The position numbers and the translations under genes were made by a program. From JAEUIV01 sp033763795 (GTDB lineage Bacteria > Planctomycetota > Phycisphaerae > Phycisphaerales > UBA1924): a DNA stretch of 64,000 nt. Each line of letters begins with the position of its first letter. The first letter of the stretch is position 1. The notes beneath the pieces are model-generated. The model did no database searches. It was not told the origin of the DNA and worked only from the letters and a program-made list of their open reading frames with translations. Positions 26,948 to 36,065 of the stretch are shown here, piece after piece. Location of the stretch: the NCBI GenBank assembly GCA_033763795.1, contig JANRJV010000061.1, forward strand, positions 1-64,000. Reading direction: 5' to 3'.

Positions 26948-28282
26948 TCAGCCCCGCCGCTTGATGACGATGGCGGTGCGGTCGTCGTCGGCGGGGTGCT
27001 TGCCGCAGAAATGCGCAAGGTCCTTGCGGAGCGCGGCGATGATGCCCACGGCGTCGCACTCGATGTGCGCGCGGACCGAGGCGAGCACGCGGTCGGTCCC
27101 GAACATGTCGCCCCGGGCGTCGGAGGCCTCGTAGTAGCCGTCGGAGAGCATCAGGAACACATCGCCCGGGCGGAAGACGAAGGCCGGCGCCCGGTCCGTG
27201 CGGAAATCCTCGTCGATGCCCAGGGGCATGGCGTTGGAGTTGAGCACGAGTTCCGCCTCTTCGCCAGGCTGAGGGCGGGCGCGCAGGAAGACGATGGGCG
27301 CCTGTCCCGCCGAGACGTACGAGAGTTCGTTGCGCTCGACCGAGAGCTCGCCCATGAACGAGGTCACGAACCGCCCCATCGGGAGGTCGCAGCAGAGCTG
27401 GCGGTTGGCCTGGAGCGCGATGTTGTCGAGCTCCGCTCCGAGCCGGCAGCCCATGCGGACCATCGCCAGCACCTGCGCGACGCTGAGAGCGGGCCCGATG
27501 CCGTGGCCCGTTGCGTCGGCCATGAATACCAGCGCGTCGGCCCGGGCGGCCCACGTTCCCGCCTGGTCGGCGCAGGCGCGCAGGTCGATGACGTCGTAGG
27601 CGTCGCCGGCGGTCTCGTCGGCCGGTTCGAAGTGGCCCGCGATGTCATACCCCGGCAAGGTGGGCAGCTTGGCGGCGAGCGAGGCCTGCTGGATCTTGCG
27701 GGCGACGTCGAGGTCCGCCTCGAGCTTCTCCTTGATGCGCCGCGCCTCGAGGAGCGAGGCACGCTTGAGAGCGACGGCGGCCTGATCCGCCAGGAGCGTG
27801 GCGATGAGTTCGTCGTCGGGGCCGAAGACCCCGCCGTGGTCTGCGGACTTGTTGAGCAGCTGGGCCACGCCCACGAGCTGGTTCTCGAAGTCGACCAGCG
27901 GGATGGTGAGCATGCAGCGGGTGAGGTACCCGGTGGCTTTGTCGACCGCGGGGTTGAAGCGCGGGTCGGCGTAGGCGTCGGGGATGTTGACGATGGTGCG
28001 GGTGCGGGCGGCCTCGCCGATGATGCCCTTGTCGGCGGGAAGACGCAGATCCTGGGAGAGCCCGTGTGCCTTGGTGGCGAAGAGCTCGTGCGCGGCCTTG
28101 TCGTACTGGAAGACGCTGACGCGATCAGCGTGCAGCGAGTCGCGCAGCGTGTCGATGATCAGACCCAGGACCTCGTGCAGGTCGCTTGAGGCGGCAAGAC
28201 GTCTCGCCACGTTCAAGATGTGCTCGAACAGGGCGCGGTCGACCGTTTGGCTGCTGCGACCTGTGGGCGAGGTCGTTTGCAT
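26948..28282 (-). CDS. GAF-domain serine phosphatase (PP2C/SpoIIE/RsbU family)
   Basis: A 444-residue protein. A GAF sensor domain lies at about 20-180 (LHADRVSVFQYD, LTIPLVDFENQLVGVAQLLNK), with a short helical linker (EARRIKEKLEADLDVARKIQQASL) of the type linking sensors to SpoIIE domains. A PPM phosphatase follows, with metal-binding Asp in ETAGDAYDVIDL, ADATGHGIGPAL and SDGYYEA. It probably dephosphorylates a STAS anti-anti-sigma protein in a partner-switching pathway. A STAS/RsbW-like pair is encoded at 35159-36004, but linkage is only suggested. ATG 28282 follows from the MQTTS start of the conserved region. Confidence 0.9.
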   Translation of the reverse strand: MQTTSPTGRSSQTVDRALFEHILNVARRLAASSDLHEVLGLIIDTLRDSLHADRVSVFQYDKAAHELFATKAHGLSQDLRLPADKGIIGEAARTRTIVNIPDAYADPRFNPAVDKATGYLTRCMLTIPLVDFENQLVGVAQLLNKSADHGGVFGPDDELIATLLADQAAVALKRASLLEARRIKEKLEADLDVARKIQQASLAAKLPTLPGYDIAGHFEPADETAGDAYDVIDLRACADQAGTWAARADALVFMADATGHGIGPALSVAQVLAMVRMGCRLGAELDNIALQANRQLCCDLPMGRFVTSFMGELSVERNELSYVSAGQAPIVFLRARPQPGEEAELVLNSNAMPLGIDEDFRTDRAPAFVFRPGDVFLMLSDGYYEASDARGDMFGTDRVLASVRAHIECDAVGIIAALRKDLAHFCGKHPADDDRTAIVIKRRG

Positions 28283-28451
28283 TACTCCGTAGCGTACCGA
28301 ACGATCGGCCGGGTACCAAACGAATCCCGGCTGAAATCCGCTGGCTGCAGCCTCGGGCGATCGGTGAGAACAGTCCAGCCCGAGGGCCGGGACTCGTGCG
28401 ATGCGGGGTGTGTTCGGGGGGGCTTGAATCGGTGCGAGCGGCTCGGCGCGA

Positions 28452-31052
28452 TCACTGCACGCACACCCGTGCCCAGTTCCTGAGCACCTCGATGATGTCG
28501 GAAAAATCCACCCGGGCGTCGCCGTTGGCGTCACCGGGGCCGAACGCACTCGGGGTCGTACCCCATCTCTGCAAGACAGCGACGACATCTCCGAAGTTCA
28601 CAACGCGGTCGCCGTCGGCATCGCCCGGGCAGGACGGCGGGGCTGCGAAATCAGCTTGATTCATCAGCACCAGCACGCCCTCGAAATTCGTCGCCGGCGG
28701 ACCCCCCGATGCGATCACAAACTCGGCCCCGGCCGTCGATGGCTGCACGCCGCGTACGCCGCTCGGGTTGTGCAGGTCAGCGAGGATCAAATCTCTGGGC
28801 GTGGTGCCCGAGAGATGCGTCGTCGTGTCCTCCGGCGGGAACAGCCCCCCACCGTCGTTCAACAGCGTTACAGCCCACTGCTGCGTCGGTGAGCCATCGT
28901 TGCACACGACGCCGATATCAAGATCACCGTCGTTGTCGAGATCGCTCAGCCCGAGGCCGCCGGGCGAACCGATGAGGTTGATCGTCGTGGGCGGGCCGAA
29001 CGTGGGATTCTGGCCCGTGCTGCCGATGTCCAGCACGACGGCCAGGGCGCCGGTGGTCGCACCGAGGCTGCGCGCCACCACCAGGTCGGCGCGACCATCG
29101 CCGTTCAGATCGCCCGAAGCAACGCGGACACCGCCCGAGAAGTTCGAGTCCATCGCCGGGAAGAAATCGAAGCCCGCGCCGTTATTGATCAGCACGCCGG
29201 CGCCACCGGGGCCGCACACGGCGAGCCCGTCCGCGCCCGCGGCGGATTCGATCAGCCCGGCGCTGGTCCACCAACCTTGCGGAGTGTCTGCGCCGGAAAG
29301 ATCGAACCCCTGCGGGGTCGCGAATACACCGGCGGCGCCCTGAAAAGCGACGGCGACGCCGGGGTTCGCGGTGCTCAGCAGCGCCAGAGGCTCGAGAACA
29401 CTGTCGCCGTTGAAATCGCCCGCGATGATGTCGCGCGGCACACCGGGGAGCGCGAGCACGCTCGAGGAGGGGAAGCGGAACTGTGGCTTCCCACCGTTAT
29501 CGACGATCTCGCTGAAGAACAGCGAGCTGTTGGCGGCGCGCGCCAGCACGACAGTCCCCGCCGCCAGACCGGGCCTGGGAACGTACACGATGGGCGACAG
29601 GTTGGACGCGTTCCGCCCGGCGATCGGCGCGGCGTCGACGCGCCCTGATCCATCGCCACGGTTGACGAGCACCTGATTGAACGACGACATCGTCGAGAAG
29701 TAGACATCCGGATAGCCGTCGCCCGTGAGATCGCCGACCGCTATGTCGCGAGCACCGCCCGTGCCCGCCGCGTTAAATCTCTGGAGCCCCCTGAGGCTTC
29801 CGCCGATGTTGCGGTGAAGCATCGCACGATTATCGAACTTGGCGGTAACGATCAGCCCGGGCAGTTCGTCCGGATCCGGCTGGAAGATCGCCGCCGACGT
29901 CGGCCGGAACATGGTGGGCGTGCACAGAGTCGGCTGGAGCGTGCCGTCCGTGTTCACGAGCGTCAGGCACAGCTGGTTGGATGCGAGCGTGGTGCTCGAA
30001 GCGCTGACCAAAGTCACGATGTCGAGCGTGCCGTCTCCGTTGAAATCCGCGATCACTGGGCTCCGATGACCCGTGACGCCGCCGCCGAAGAACTGGGACG
30101 GGCCGAAAGTCCCCGTTCCGTTCCCCAAGCGAACGATCTGGCTTGGCTGCGTCGAGAGCACGTTGAGCACCATGTCGGAGTCGCCGTCGCGGTCCAGGTC
30201 TTGCAGCAAACCGGCGATCACGCCCGTGACGCCGGGAACCGCGCCGGCCGAGAGCGCCCCGCCCTTGATGGTCGCGCCGGTGCTCGGATCGATGGGGTCG
30301 AACGTGCCATCGCCGTTGCCCGCGAGGGCATAGCAACCTGCATGGCCGCACACGAGCAGGTCCGGGTGAGCATCATTGTTGATCCGGCCGGCGCTCACGC
30401 TCGTGAAGTCGAACGCAAAGTTTGGCGCGGGCAGGTCCTGGATCGTCTGCTGAAGCTGCCAGTGGGCAGGAATTGTGCTCTGTCCGGGGGGTGTCGCGTT
30501 GATGTACACGCGCAGGGTCGACGGATCGGGGGAAGTCTGCATGCACACGGCGATATCGTCGTCGCCGTCACCGTCGAAGTCGTCCGTGCAGAACGAATCG
30601 GGGCCGAAGACCACGGGGGCGCTCACGAACTGGGTCGGGACTCCGGCGCTGGGCAGCACCGGGTTCAAGACGAAGATCATCCCCGAAGGCGTCTGCATGA
30701 CCAGATCTTCGATCGCCTGTCGATCGAGATTCCCGCCCTTCACAGCCCCGACCTGCTCGGGGAACGGGATGTCGATTGCATCGTGGAAAGTCTGGTTCGG
30801 ATCTGAACCTATGACAGTGACAAACACCGTCACGCCCGACGGCGTGGAGATTATCCAGTCGGGGATCGTGTCGTCGTTGAAATCGCCGTGAGCGATCACT
30901 TCAGGAGATGTGATCGTGACCGTCTGGGACGAGATCAGGCCGTTGCGCCGGATACGCACGCCCTCGAGCGTGCAGGCGGGAAGGACCGCCAGGCAGAGCA
31001 GCGCGGCCAACTTCAGGCTCCCGCCGAGCCAGCCAAGGTTCTTCGATTTCAT
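28452..31052 (-). CDS. VCBS/FG-GAP repeat lipoprotein with C-terminal dockerin-like domain
   Basis: An 866-residue protein. The lipobox is LAVLPAC. Many DFNGDGxxDI-type units follow (DFDGDGDDDIAV, DLDRDGDSDMVL, DFNGDGTLDIVTL, DLNGDGRADLVVA), i.e. a calcium-binding FG-GAP/VCBS beta-propeller. The C-terminus is a pair of dockerin type I-like repeats (GDADGDRVVNFGDVVAVLQRW, then GDANGDARVDFSDIIEVLRNW). Cell-surface adhesion or display is likely. Start ATG 31052 has GGAGGT 4-5 bases upstream. Monocistronic between the phosphatase and ftsY. Confidence 0.88.
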   Translation of the reverse strand: MKSKNLGWLGGSLKLAALLCLAVLPACTLEGVRIRRNGLISSQTVTITSPEVIAHGDFNDDTIPDWIISTPSGVTVFVTVIGSDPNQTFHDAIDIPFPEQVGAVKGGNLDRQAIEDLVMQTPSGMIFVLNPVLPSAGVPTQFVSAPVVFGPDSFCTDDFDGDGDDDIAVCMQTSPDPSTLRVYINATPPGQSTIPAHWQLQQTIQDLPAPNFAFDFTSVSAGRINNDAHPDLLVCGHAGCYALAGNGDGTFDPIDPSTGATIKGGALSAGAVPGVTGVIAGLLQDLDRDGDSDMVLNVLSTQPSQIVRLGNGTGTFGPSQFFGGGVTGHRSPVIADFNGDGTLDIVTLVSASSTTLASNQLCLTLVNTDGTLQPTLCTPTMFRPTSAAIFQPDPDELPGLIVTAKFDNRAMLHRNIGGSLRGLQRFNAAGTGGARDIAVGDLTGDGYPDVYFSTMSSFNQVLVNRGDGSGRVDAAPIAGRNASNLSPIVYVPRPGLAAGTVVLARAANSSLFFSEIVDNGGKPQFRFPSSSVLALPGVPRDIIAGDFNGDSVLEPLALLSTANPGVAVAFQGAAGVFATPQGFDLSGADTPQGWWTSAGLIESAAGADGLAVCGPGGAGVLINNGAGFDFFPAMDSNFSGGVRVASGDLNGDGRADLVVARSLGATTGALAVVLDIGSTGQNPTFGPPTTINLIGSPGGLGLSDLDNDGDLDIGVVCNDGSPTQQWAVTLLNDGGGLFPPEDTTTHLSGTTPRDLILADLHNPSGVRGVQPSTAGAEFVIASGGPPATNFEGVLVLMNQADFAAPPSCPGDADGDRVVNFGDVVAVLQRWGTTPSAFGPGDANGDARVDFSDIIEVLRNWARVCVQ

Positions 31053-31179
31053 ATTTACCTCCACGTGACGCGCCCCGACTGGGACGAACGTGACATAGTA
31101 GGCGGCGTTCGTTCGCGCACGTTTGATATGACACAAGTTGCAGAGATGCTGGTGCCGGGGGCGGCGCCGGGCGGGCCGG

Positions 31180-32127
31180 CTAGCCCTCTGAGAACATTGC
31201 TTCGACGAACTGGTCGGGGTCGAAGGGCTCGACGTCTTCCGGGGTCTCGCCCACACCGATAAACTTCACCGGGACGCGGACCGCCTCGTGGATGGCGATG
31301 ACGACGCCGCCCTTGGCCGTGCCGTCCAGCTTGGCGAGAAACAGGCCGGTTACGTCGATGGCCTTGGTGAACTCCTCGGCCTGCCGGACGGCGTTCTGGC
31401 CCGTCGTGGCGTCCAGGACGAGCAGGACCTCGTGGGGGGCCCCGGGGATCTTGCGGGCCAGGATGTCGCGGATCTTGCCGAGTTGCCGCATGAGCGGGTC
31501 CTGCGTGTGGAGGCGTCCGGCGGTGTCGACCACCAGCACGTCCACCCCGCGCTTCAGAGCGGCGTCACAGGCGTCGTAGGCGACGGCGGCGGGATCCCCC
31601 CCCTGCTGCCCTTTGACCACCTCCACGCCCAGCCGGTCAGCCCAGATCTCAAGCTGTCGCACGGCGCCGGCCCGGAACGTATCGCACGCGGCGAGAAGGA
31701 CGGTCCGGCCGTCCTTGCGAAGACTGTGGGCGAGCTTGGCGATGCTCGTGGTCTTCCCGGCTCCGTTGACTCCCGCGACAAGGATGACGGTCGGGGACTT
31801 CGGCGCACCGGGGGCCGGCGCGGGCGCGAAGCGGAGGGCACGCTCCTGAGCCGGCCACAGGGCCTTGAGCTGGGACTTGAGGTACTCCATGACCTCGTCG
31901 CCCGTCGACATGCGTCCTGCGCGGTACGCGTCGCGCACGCCGTCGATGAGCCGGGCGGTCGTCTTGACGCCGACGTCGGCCTGGATGAGCCGCGACTCGA
32001 GCTCGGCGATGAGGGCATCGTCCAGCTTCCGGCCCAGGAGCAGCGAGCGCAGGCCCCCCACCACTGCCTGGCGGGTGCGTTCGAGCCCCTGCTTGACCTT
32101 GCTGAAGATGGACTTGAACAGTCCCAT
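31180..32127 (-). CDS. ftsY: Signal recognition particle receptor FtsY
   Basis: A 315-residue SRP-type GTPase that docks ribosome-nascent-chain-SRP complexes at the membrane. The N domain (~1-100) is followed by the G domain: G1 GVNGAGKTT (119-127), DTFRAGAVRQL, G3 DTAGRLH, G4-like AKLDGTAKGG and the closing GVGETPEDVEPFDPDQFV. It lacks the long acidic A domain, as in many non-proteobacterial FtsY. Last gene of the ribH-nusB-ftsY unit, 7 bases after nusB. Confidence 0.96.
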   Translation of the reverse strand: MGLFKSIFSKVKQGLERTRQAVVGGLRSLLLGRKLDDALIAELESRLIQADVGVKTTARLIDGVRDAYRAGRMSTGDEVMEYLKSQLKALWPAQERALRFAPAPAPGAPKSPTVILVAGVNGAGKTTSIAKLAHSLRKDGRTVLLAACDTFRAGAVRQLEIWADRLGVEVVKGQQGGDPAAVAYDACDAALKRGVDVLVVDTAGRLHTQDPLMRQLGKIRDILARKIPGAPHEVLLVLDATTGQNAVRQAEEFTKAIDVTGLFLAKLDGTAKGGVVIAIHEAVRVPVKFIGVGETPEDVEPFDPDQFVEAMFSEG

Positions 32128-32134
32128 TGCGTCC

Positions 32135-32617
32135 TCAGTTTTCGCCCGGAGTTGTCGGCTCGTTCGCGCTCGGGACGGGGCCGGTGGCGGGAGCGGCGGC
32201 GAGGACGCGCTTGAGGATCTTGTCCAGCACGCCGTTGACGAACGCGGGCGAGCGGTCCGTGCTGAATCTCTTGGCCAGCTCCACCGCCTCGTTGACCACG
32301 ATCTTGGGACTGGTCCGGCCGCTGGTCATCTCGTAATGGGCGAGGCGGATGATCGCGCGATCGACCGAGGGCTGGCGGTGGGCGGGCCAACCGGGGGCAA
32401 GCTCGGCGATGGCGAGGTCGGCCTCTCTGCGTGCGCGGAACGCGAGCGTCGCCAGCTCGAAGGCCTTGCGCACTTCCGCGTCGCTGAACTCGGCGGGGTC
32501 TTCGTCGGCGAGGCCGGCGAGCGATTCCTGCACGAACGGGGCTTCCAGCTCGCCCCGGACGTCGAGCTGATACATCGCCTGGAATGCCAGTCGGCGGATG
32601 TCGCGTGGAGTTGCCAT
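32135..32617 (-). CDS. nusB: Transcription antitermination factor NusB
   Basis: A 160-residue all-helical RNA-binding protein acting with NusE/S10 in rRNA antitermination. The family signatures are RRLAFQAMYQLDVRGE near the N-terminus and SVDRAIIRLAHYEM ... KIVVNEAVELAKRFSTDRSPAFVNGVLDKI at the C-terminal half. ATG 32617 lies one base from the ribH stop; ribH-nusB adjacency is common in bacteria. A Pro/Ala tail of ~15 residues is lineage-specific. Confidence 0.95.
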   Translation of the reverse strand: MATPRDIRRLAFQAMYQLDVRGELEAPFVQESLAGLADEDPAEFSDAEVRKAFELATLAFRARREADLAIAELAPGWPAHRQPSVDRAIIRLAHYEMTSGRTSPKIVVNEAVELAKRFSTDRSPAFVNGVLDKILKRVLAAAPATGPVPSANEPTTPGEN

Positions 32618-32618
32618 G

Positions 32619-33131
32619 TCAGCGGGCAGCGCTCCCGGATCGCTTGGCGTGCGCACGCAGCGCGAGCGCTGTGCACGCGGTCTCCATGGCGGCGGCCATG
32701 GCTTCGACCCCCTTGTTGCCCATGGCGCCGCCCGCGCGGGCATGTCCCTGCGCTTCGGTGTCGACGGTCAGAACGCCGAAACCGACCGAGATATCGAAAC
32801 GCGTCGAGACGTTCATGAGCGCGTGCGACACGGCGGAGGCGATGTGCTGGTCGTGCGAGGTCTCGCCCTTGATGATGCATCCGAGCGCGACCACGGCGTC
32901 GAAGGCGCCCGTCGCAGCGGCGACGCTGGCCAGCTGGGGCAGTTCGTAGCTGCCCGACGCGGGGATCACGACCAAACCGCGGTCGGACCCCGTCCTGCGG
33001 CGGTACTCCTCGACAGCGCCGTCCAGGAGCGGCCTGGTGATCTCGTCGTTGTAGGTGCTCCAGATGATCGCCACGGCCCGGAGCTGATCAGGGGGTGCGG
33101 GCAACACGTCGGCTCTGGCCTCTTGGCGCAT
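32619..33131 (-). CDS. ribH: 6,7-dimethyl-8-ribityllumazine synthase
   Basis: A 170-residue enzyme condensing a ribitylaminouracil with dihydroxybutanone phosphate in riboflavin synthesis. Matching elements are AIIWSTYNDEITRPLLDGA, PASGSYELPQLA, VALGCIIKGETSHDQHIA (with the conserved GxTxH) and VGFGVLTVDTEAQ. Length is normal. ATG 33131 is the first plausible start. First gene of ribH-nusB-ftsY and divergent from the prenyltransferase gene. Confidence 0.95.
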   Translation of the reverse strand: MRQEARADVLPAPPDQLRAVAIIWSTYNDEITRPLLDGAVEEYRRRTGSDRGLVVIPASGSYELPQLASVAAATGAFDAVVALGCIIKGETSHDQHIASAVSHALMNVSTRFDISVGFGVLTVDTEAQGHARAGGAMGNKGVEAMAAAMETACTALALRAHAKRSGSAAR

Positions 33132-33237
33132 GGGGTCGGGATCATACGACCGCGGGCCCGCCGGGGCGCTGGCCGCGCGGATCTCCCGTGACTCCGCCTC
33201 TTTTGGGCCCGGGCGTATCATCGCGGCTGTGGATCCG

Positions 33238-34212
33238 ATGCTCACCCGGCTCGGCGCGGTGCTGCAGCTCACCCGCGTCACGACCGCCTTTGCCGCGGTC
33301 GGGAACGTGTGGTTCATCATCCTGTGGACGCGGGCCAACGAGCAGGAGCTGCTGTTCGCCCCACCGCTGTTCCAGGAAGATCCGCTGTGGCTCCTGCTGA
33401 CGGGCGGGGCGATTTATGCGGTGGCGCTGTTCGCCTTCGCGACGGCGCTCAACGACACGCTGGACGTTCGGCGTGATCGGCTGCTGAACCCGGAGAGGCC
33501 GCTCGCCGCGGGCCGGCTGTCGCTGGATACGGCGGTGACCCTCGTGGCGGCGACGCTCCTGATCGCGGTGCTGGGAAGCACGCTCCTGGGACAGGCGGCG
33601 GTGCTGATGTGCCTGTTCACGATCGCGGGCGTGCTGTTCCACAACGCGGCGGCGAAGTATGTGCCGGCCGTGGGGCTGGTGTCGCTCGGCCTCGTGTACG
33701 GCGCGCACATGATGACGGCGAACTGCTACCTCGTCTTCGTCTGGCCCGTGGTGCTGGTGATGACGCACGCGCTGCTGCTGGGGGCGGTGACGCACGCGCT
33801 TGCCAGGAAGCGTCCGGCGCTCACGCGCCGGATGATCCTTGTCGCGGGGCTCGGGTGGGCGTTCTGGTGCGGCGTGCTCATCTACGTGGGCAAGCTGCGC
33901 GCCGGCACGTTCTGGCCCGAGTGGGTGTCGCCCATGGCGATGCTCGCGCCGGTCCTGCTGGCGGTGTGTTTCGCCGCCTTCGCGTGGAACAAGGCCCGGT
34001 CGACGCGGGATCCGGCCCGGGCGGCGGACAAGCTGCGGCGCTACGGCGCGTTCTGGGTGACGCTGTACGGCGTGGGATGGATGCTCGGTCAGGGCAGGCT
34101 GCGTGAGGCGGCTCTGCTGGGGGCGCTGACGATCGTCGGACTGCTGGGCATGACCGTGCTGCGGGAGCTGTACGGACTGATCGAGCATCCGATCGGGTAT
34201 CGGCGGGCGTGA
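33238..34212 (+). CDS. UbiA-family prenyltransferase
   Basis: A 324-residue protein with about eight hydrophobic helices. The first Asp-rich motif is N-D-T-L-D-V-R-R-D-R followed by LLNPERPLAAG, diagnostic for UbiA enzymes (prenyl diphosphate-Mg binding). The second Asp motif is not obvious (YGAHMMTAN instead of YDxxD), so the acceptor and even full activity are uncertain. Start could be GTG 33229 or ATG 33238; neither has a clear ribosome site. Divergent from ribH. Confidence 0.78.
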   Translation: MLTRLGAVLQLTRVTTAFAAVGNVWFIILWTRANEQELLFAPPLFQEDPLWLLLTGGAIYAVALFAFATALNDTLDVRRDRLLNPERPLAAGRLSLDTAVTLVAATLLIAVLGSTLLGQAAVLMCLFTIAGVLFHNAAAKYVPAVGLVSLGLVYGAHMMTANCYLVFVWPVVLVMTHALLLGAVTHALARKRPALTRRMILVAGLGWAFWCGVLIYVGKLRAGTFWPEWVSPMAMLAPVLLAVCFAAFAWNKARSTRDPARAADKLRRYGAFWVTLYGVGWMLGQGRLREAALLGALTIVGLLGMTVLRELYGLIEHPIGYRRA

Positions 34213-34263
34213 GTCGCGCTCGACGACGGACCGCGCGGGCGCGCCCGCGACGTCTTCAGGGCT

Positions 34264-35100
34264 TCAGGCCCAGCCGACAGAGTAGAAGATCACGGTGAAC
34301 AGCAGGTCGGCGAAGATGACCGCGACGACCGACTCGACGACGGTCGAAGTGGTCGCCTTGCCGACGCCGGCGGCGCCGCCCGTGACCTTGAGGCCGTTGC
34401 CGCAGGCGATGAGCCCGATGAGCAGTCCGAAGAAGGCGGACTTCATGAGCCCGGTGAGGAAGTCCGCGGTGCCGACCTGCGAGAGCGTGTTGTTGTAGTA
34501 CGTGACCCAGCTGATGTTGAGCACGATCTTGCTCATCGTGGCCGCGGCGAGCAGGGCGGTCAGGTTCGAGAGGACCGCCAGGCAGATCATGCTGATGACC
34601 GAGGCGAGCACGCGCGGCAGGACTAGGAAGCGGACGGGGTTGAGCGCGTGGGCCTCGAGGGCTTCGACTTCCTCCCCCACCACCATCGTCCCGATCTCGG
34701 CCGCGATCGACGCCCCGGCGAATCCGACCAGGACGATCGCGGCGATGAGCGGTCCCAGCTCGCGGAGAATCGCGACGCCGACGATGTTGGGGATCAGTTC
34801 GACCTGGCCCAGCCGGTCCAGCGGCGGGGCCATCTGGAGGGCGAGGATCAGGCCGATCGACCCCGAGACCAGCGCGACGATGAAGATCGACTGCACGCCG
34901 ACACGGACGATCTGGGCCACGATCGCCGGCCTGCCCAGCCTGACGCGCCGCTGCGTGAGCCTGCGGATGAGCCAGGCGAATGTGTCGGCCAGCAGGTACC
35001 AGAGGCTGCCGGCGTGGTCGAGGAGCCCCAGAAACTTGCCGCCCAGGGCGCGGAGCAATCGCACGAAAAAGTTCGCCCGGGAGGCGGCGGCGTCGGCCAT
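34264..35100 (-). CDS. mlaE: MlaE-family ABC transporter permease (phospholipid transport)
   Basis: A 278-residue protein. The MlaE/YrbE core has IVALVSGSIGLILALQMAP, ILRELGPLIAAIVLVGFAGASIAAEIGTM and EVEALEAHALNPVRFLVLPR, the permease (formerly DUF140) signature with the conserved E-A-L...P segment. About five membrane helices. It would work with an MlaF ATPase and an MCE-domain protein, neither encoded here. Located just after a STAS-domain gene; MlaB is also a STAS protein, so that neighbour could belong to either system. Confidence 0.92.
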   Translation of the reverse strand: MADAAASRANFFVRLLRALGGKFLGLLDHAGSLWYLLADTFAWLIRRLTQRRVRLGRPAIVAQIVRVGVQSIFIVALVSGSIGLILALQMAPPLDRLGQVELIPNIVGVAILRELGPLIAAIVLVGFAGASIAAEIGTMVVGEEVEALEAHALNPVRFLVLPRVLASVISMICLAVLSNLTALLAAATMSKIVLNISWVTYYNNTLSQVGTADFLTGLMKSAFFGLLIGLIACGNGLKVTGGAAGVGKATTSTVVESVVAVIFADLLFTVIFYSVGWA

Positions 35101-35158
35101 GGCTCAAATCTAACAGCTTGGACGGGGCGGGACCAAGCCCGGTGGATGCGCGGCCCGG

Positions 35159-35491
35159 TCAGCCGGCGGTAGCCGCTTCGACCGTCGGGACGATCGTGAA
35201 GACCTTATCCAGCCGGGCGATCTCGAAGATCGAGCGGACGCGGTCCTGCATCTCGCACAGGACGAGCTTGGTGGACTGCTTCCGGGAGATCTGCATCGCC
35301 TCGACCAGCGTGGCGACCCCCGAGCTGTCCATGTACGGGACCTTCGAGAGGTTGACCACGACGGACTTGGGCTTGCCTTCCAGGGCGCGGCGGAGATGCG
35401 ACTGAAGATCGCGCGAGCAGCTCAGATCGACGTCGCCCGACGGGGTGACGATCACGTGGTTCGCGTTCGCTTGAATCGTGACTTCGAGCAT
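35159..35491 (-). CDS. STAS-domain protein (anti-sigma factor antagonist-like)
   Basis: A 110-residue single STAS domain: VTIQANANHVIVTPSGDVDLSCSRDLQSHL, then VVNLSKVPYMDSSGVATLVEA. The DSSG motif holds the Ser that partner kinases phosphorylate in SpoIIAA/RsbV proteins. Upstream and touching is an RsbW/SpoIIAB-like ATPase, so the pair forms a partner-switch module. ATG 35491 (GAGG 10 bases upstream) or GTG 35497 could start it. A MlaB-like role with the downstream MlaE is an alternative. Confidence 0.88.
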   Translation of the reverse strand: MLEVTIQANANHVIVTPSGDVDLSCSRDLQSHLRRALEGKPKSVVVNLSKVPYMDSSGVATLVEAMQISRKQSTKLVLCEMQDRVRSIFEIARLDKVFTIVPTVEAATAG

Positions 35492-35497
35492 CGACAC

Positions 35498-36004
35498 TCA
35501 GCCTCGACGATCGTCCGGACCGGCGTGCGTCTTGACCAAGACGAGCCTCATCCCTGCCTTCTCACGCTTTTCATAGCGTACCGTGTTCATCACCTGCCTG
35601 ATGATGTGCACCCCCAGCCCTCCGGGGCGGACATCCTCGAGGTCGCGGCCCCGGATCGACTCGGGGTCGATCTGCTTGGCCTCGTCCTCGATGACAATCT
35701 TCATGCCGAGCGGCTCGCTGGGCGAATGCTCGACGGGCCAGATGCTGAGCCAGATCCGACCGTCGGGTCGGCGGTCGTACCCGTGGCGGATGACGTTGCA
35801 CAGCGCCTCATCGACCGCGAGGGCGATCTGCCCGCACGACTGGTCGTCGAAGCCCAGCCGCTTGGCGACGGCGGAGACGAGGTCGCGGGCCCCGCTCAGG
35901 TAGCGGGGCTGGCTGAGCATCTCGACCCGCAGCTCGGCGGGGCCGGTCGGCTCCGGGGGCGCGGCGCTCGGTGCGGTCGCGGTCTTTGGGGACGAACCGT
36001 TCAC
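35498..36004 (-). CDS. RsbW/SpoIIAB-like serine kinase (GHKL ATPase)
   Basis: A 168-residue protein with an HATPase_c_2-type fold: QIALAVDEALCNVIRHGY (N-box with E and N), VIEDEAKQIDPESI (G1-like) and PGGLGVHIIRQVMNTVRYE (G2). This is the anti-sigma kinase layout that phosphorylates a STAS partner; that partner is encoded next. The stop overlaps the STAS start region. Start is GTG 36004 with GGAGGG about 12 bases upstream. The N-terminal ~25 residues are Pro/Ala-rich. No sigma factor is adjacent. Confidence 0.88.
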   Translation of the reverse strand: MNGSSPKTATAPSAAPPEPTGPAELRVEMLSQPRYLSGARDLVSAVAKRLGFDDQSCGQIALAVDEALCNVIRHGYDRRPDGRIWLSIWPVEHSPSEPLGMKIVIEDEAKQIDPESIRGRDLEDVRPGGLGVHIIRQVMNTVRYEKREKAGMRLVLVKTHAGPDDRRG

Positions 36005-36065
36005 GTTCGGGATAATCCCTCCACGTCAGGTCCGATGATTCGTCGGCTGCCTGGCGACTCCATGA

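Noticed and set aside
28668..30900. Repeated Asp/Gly-rich segments in 28452-31052 considered as a DNA repeat or CRISPR array
   Set aside because: They are degenerate protein repeats (FG-GAP/VCBS) without regular spacing or conserved DNA repeat.
33142..34188. 348-codon minus-strand frame opposite the UbiA-type gene
   Set aside because: Gln/His/Arg-rich antisense shadow; the + frame shows membrane helices and the NDxxDxxxD motif.
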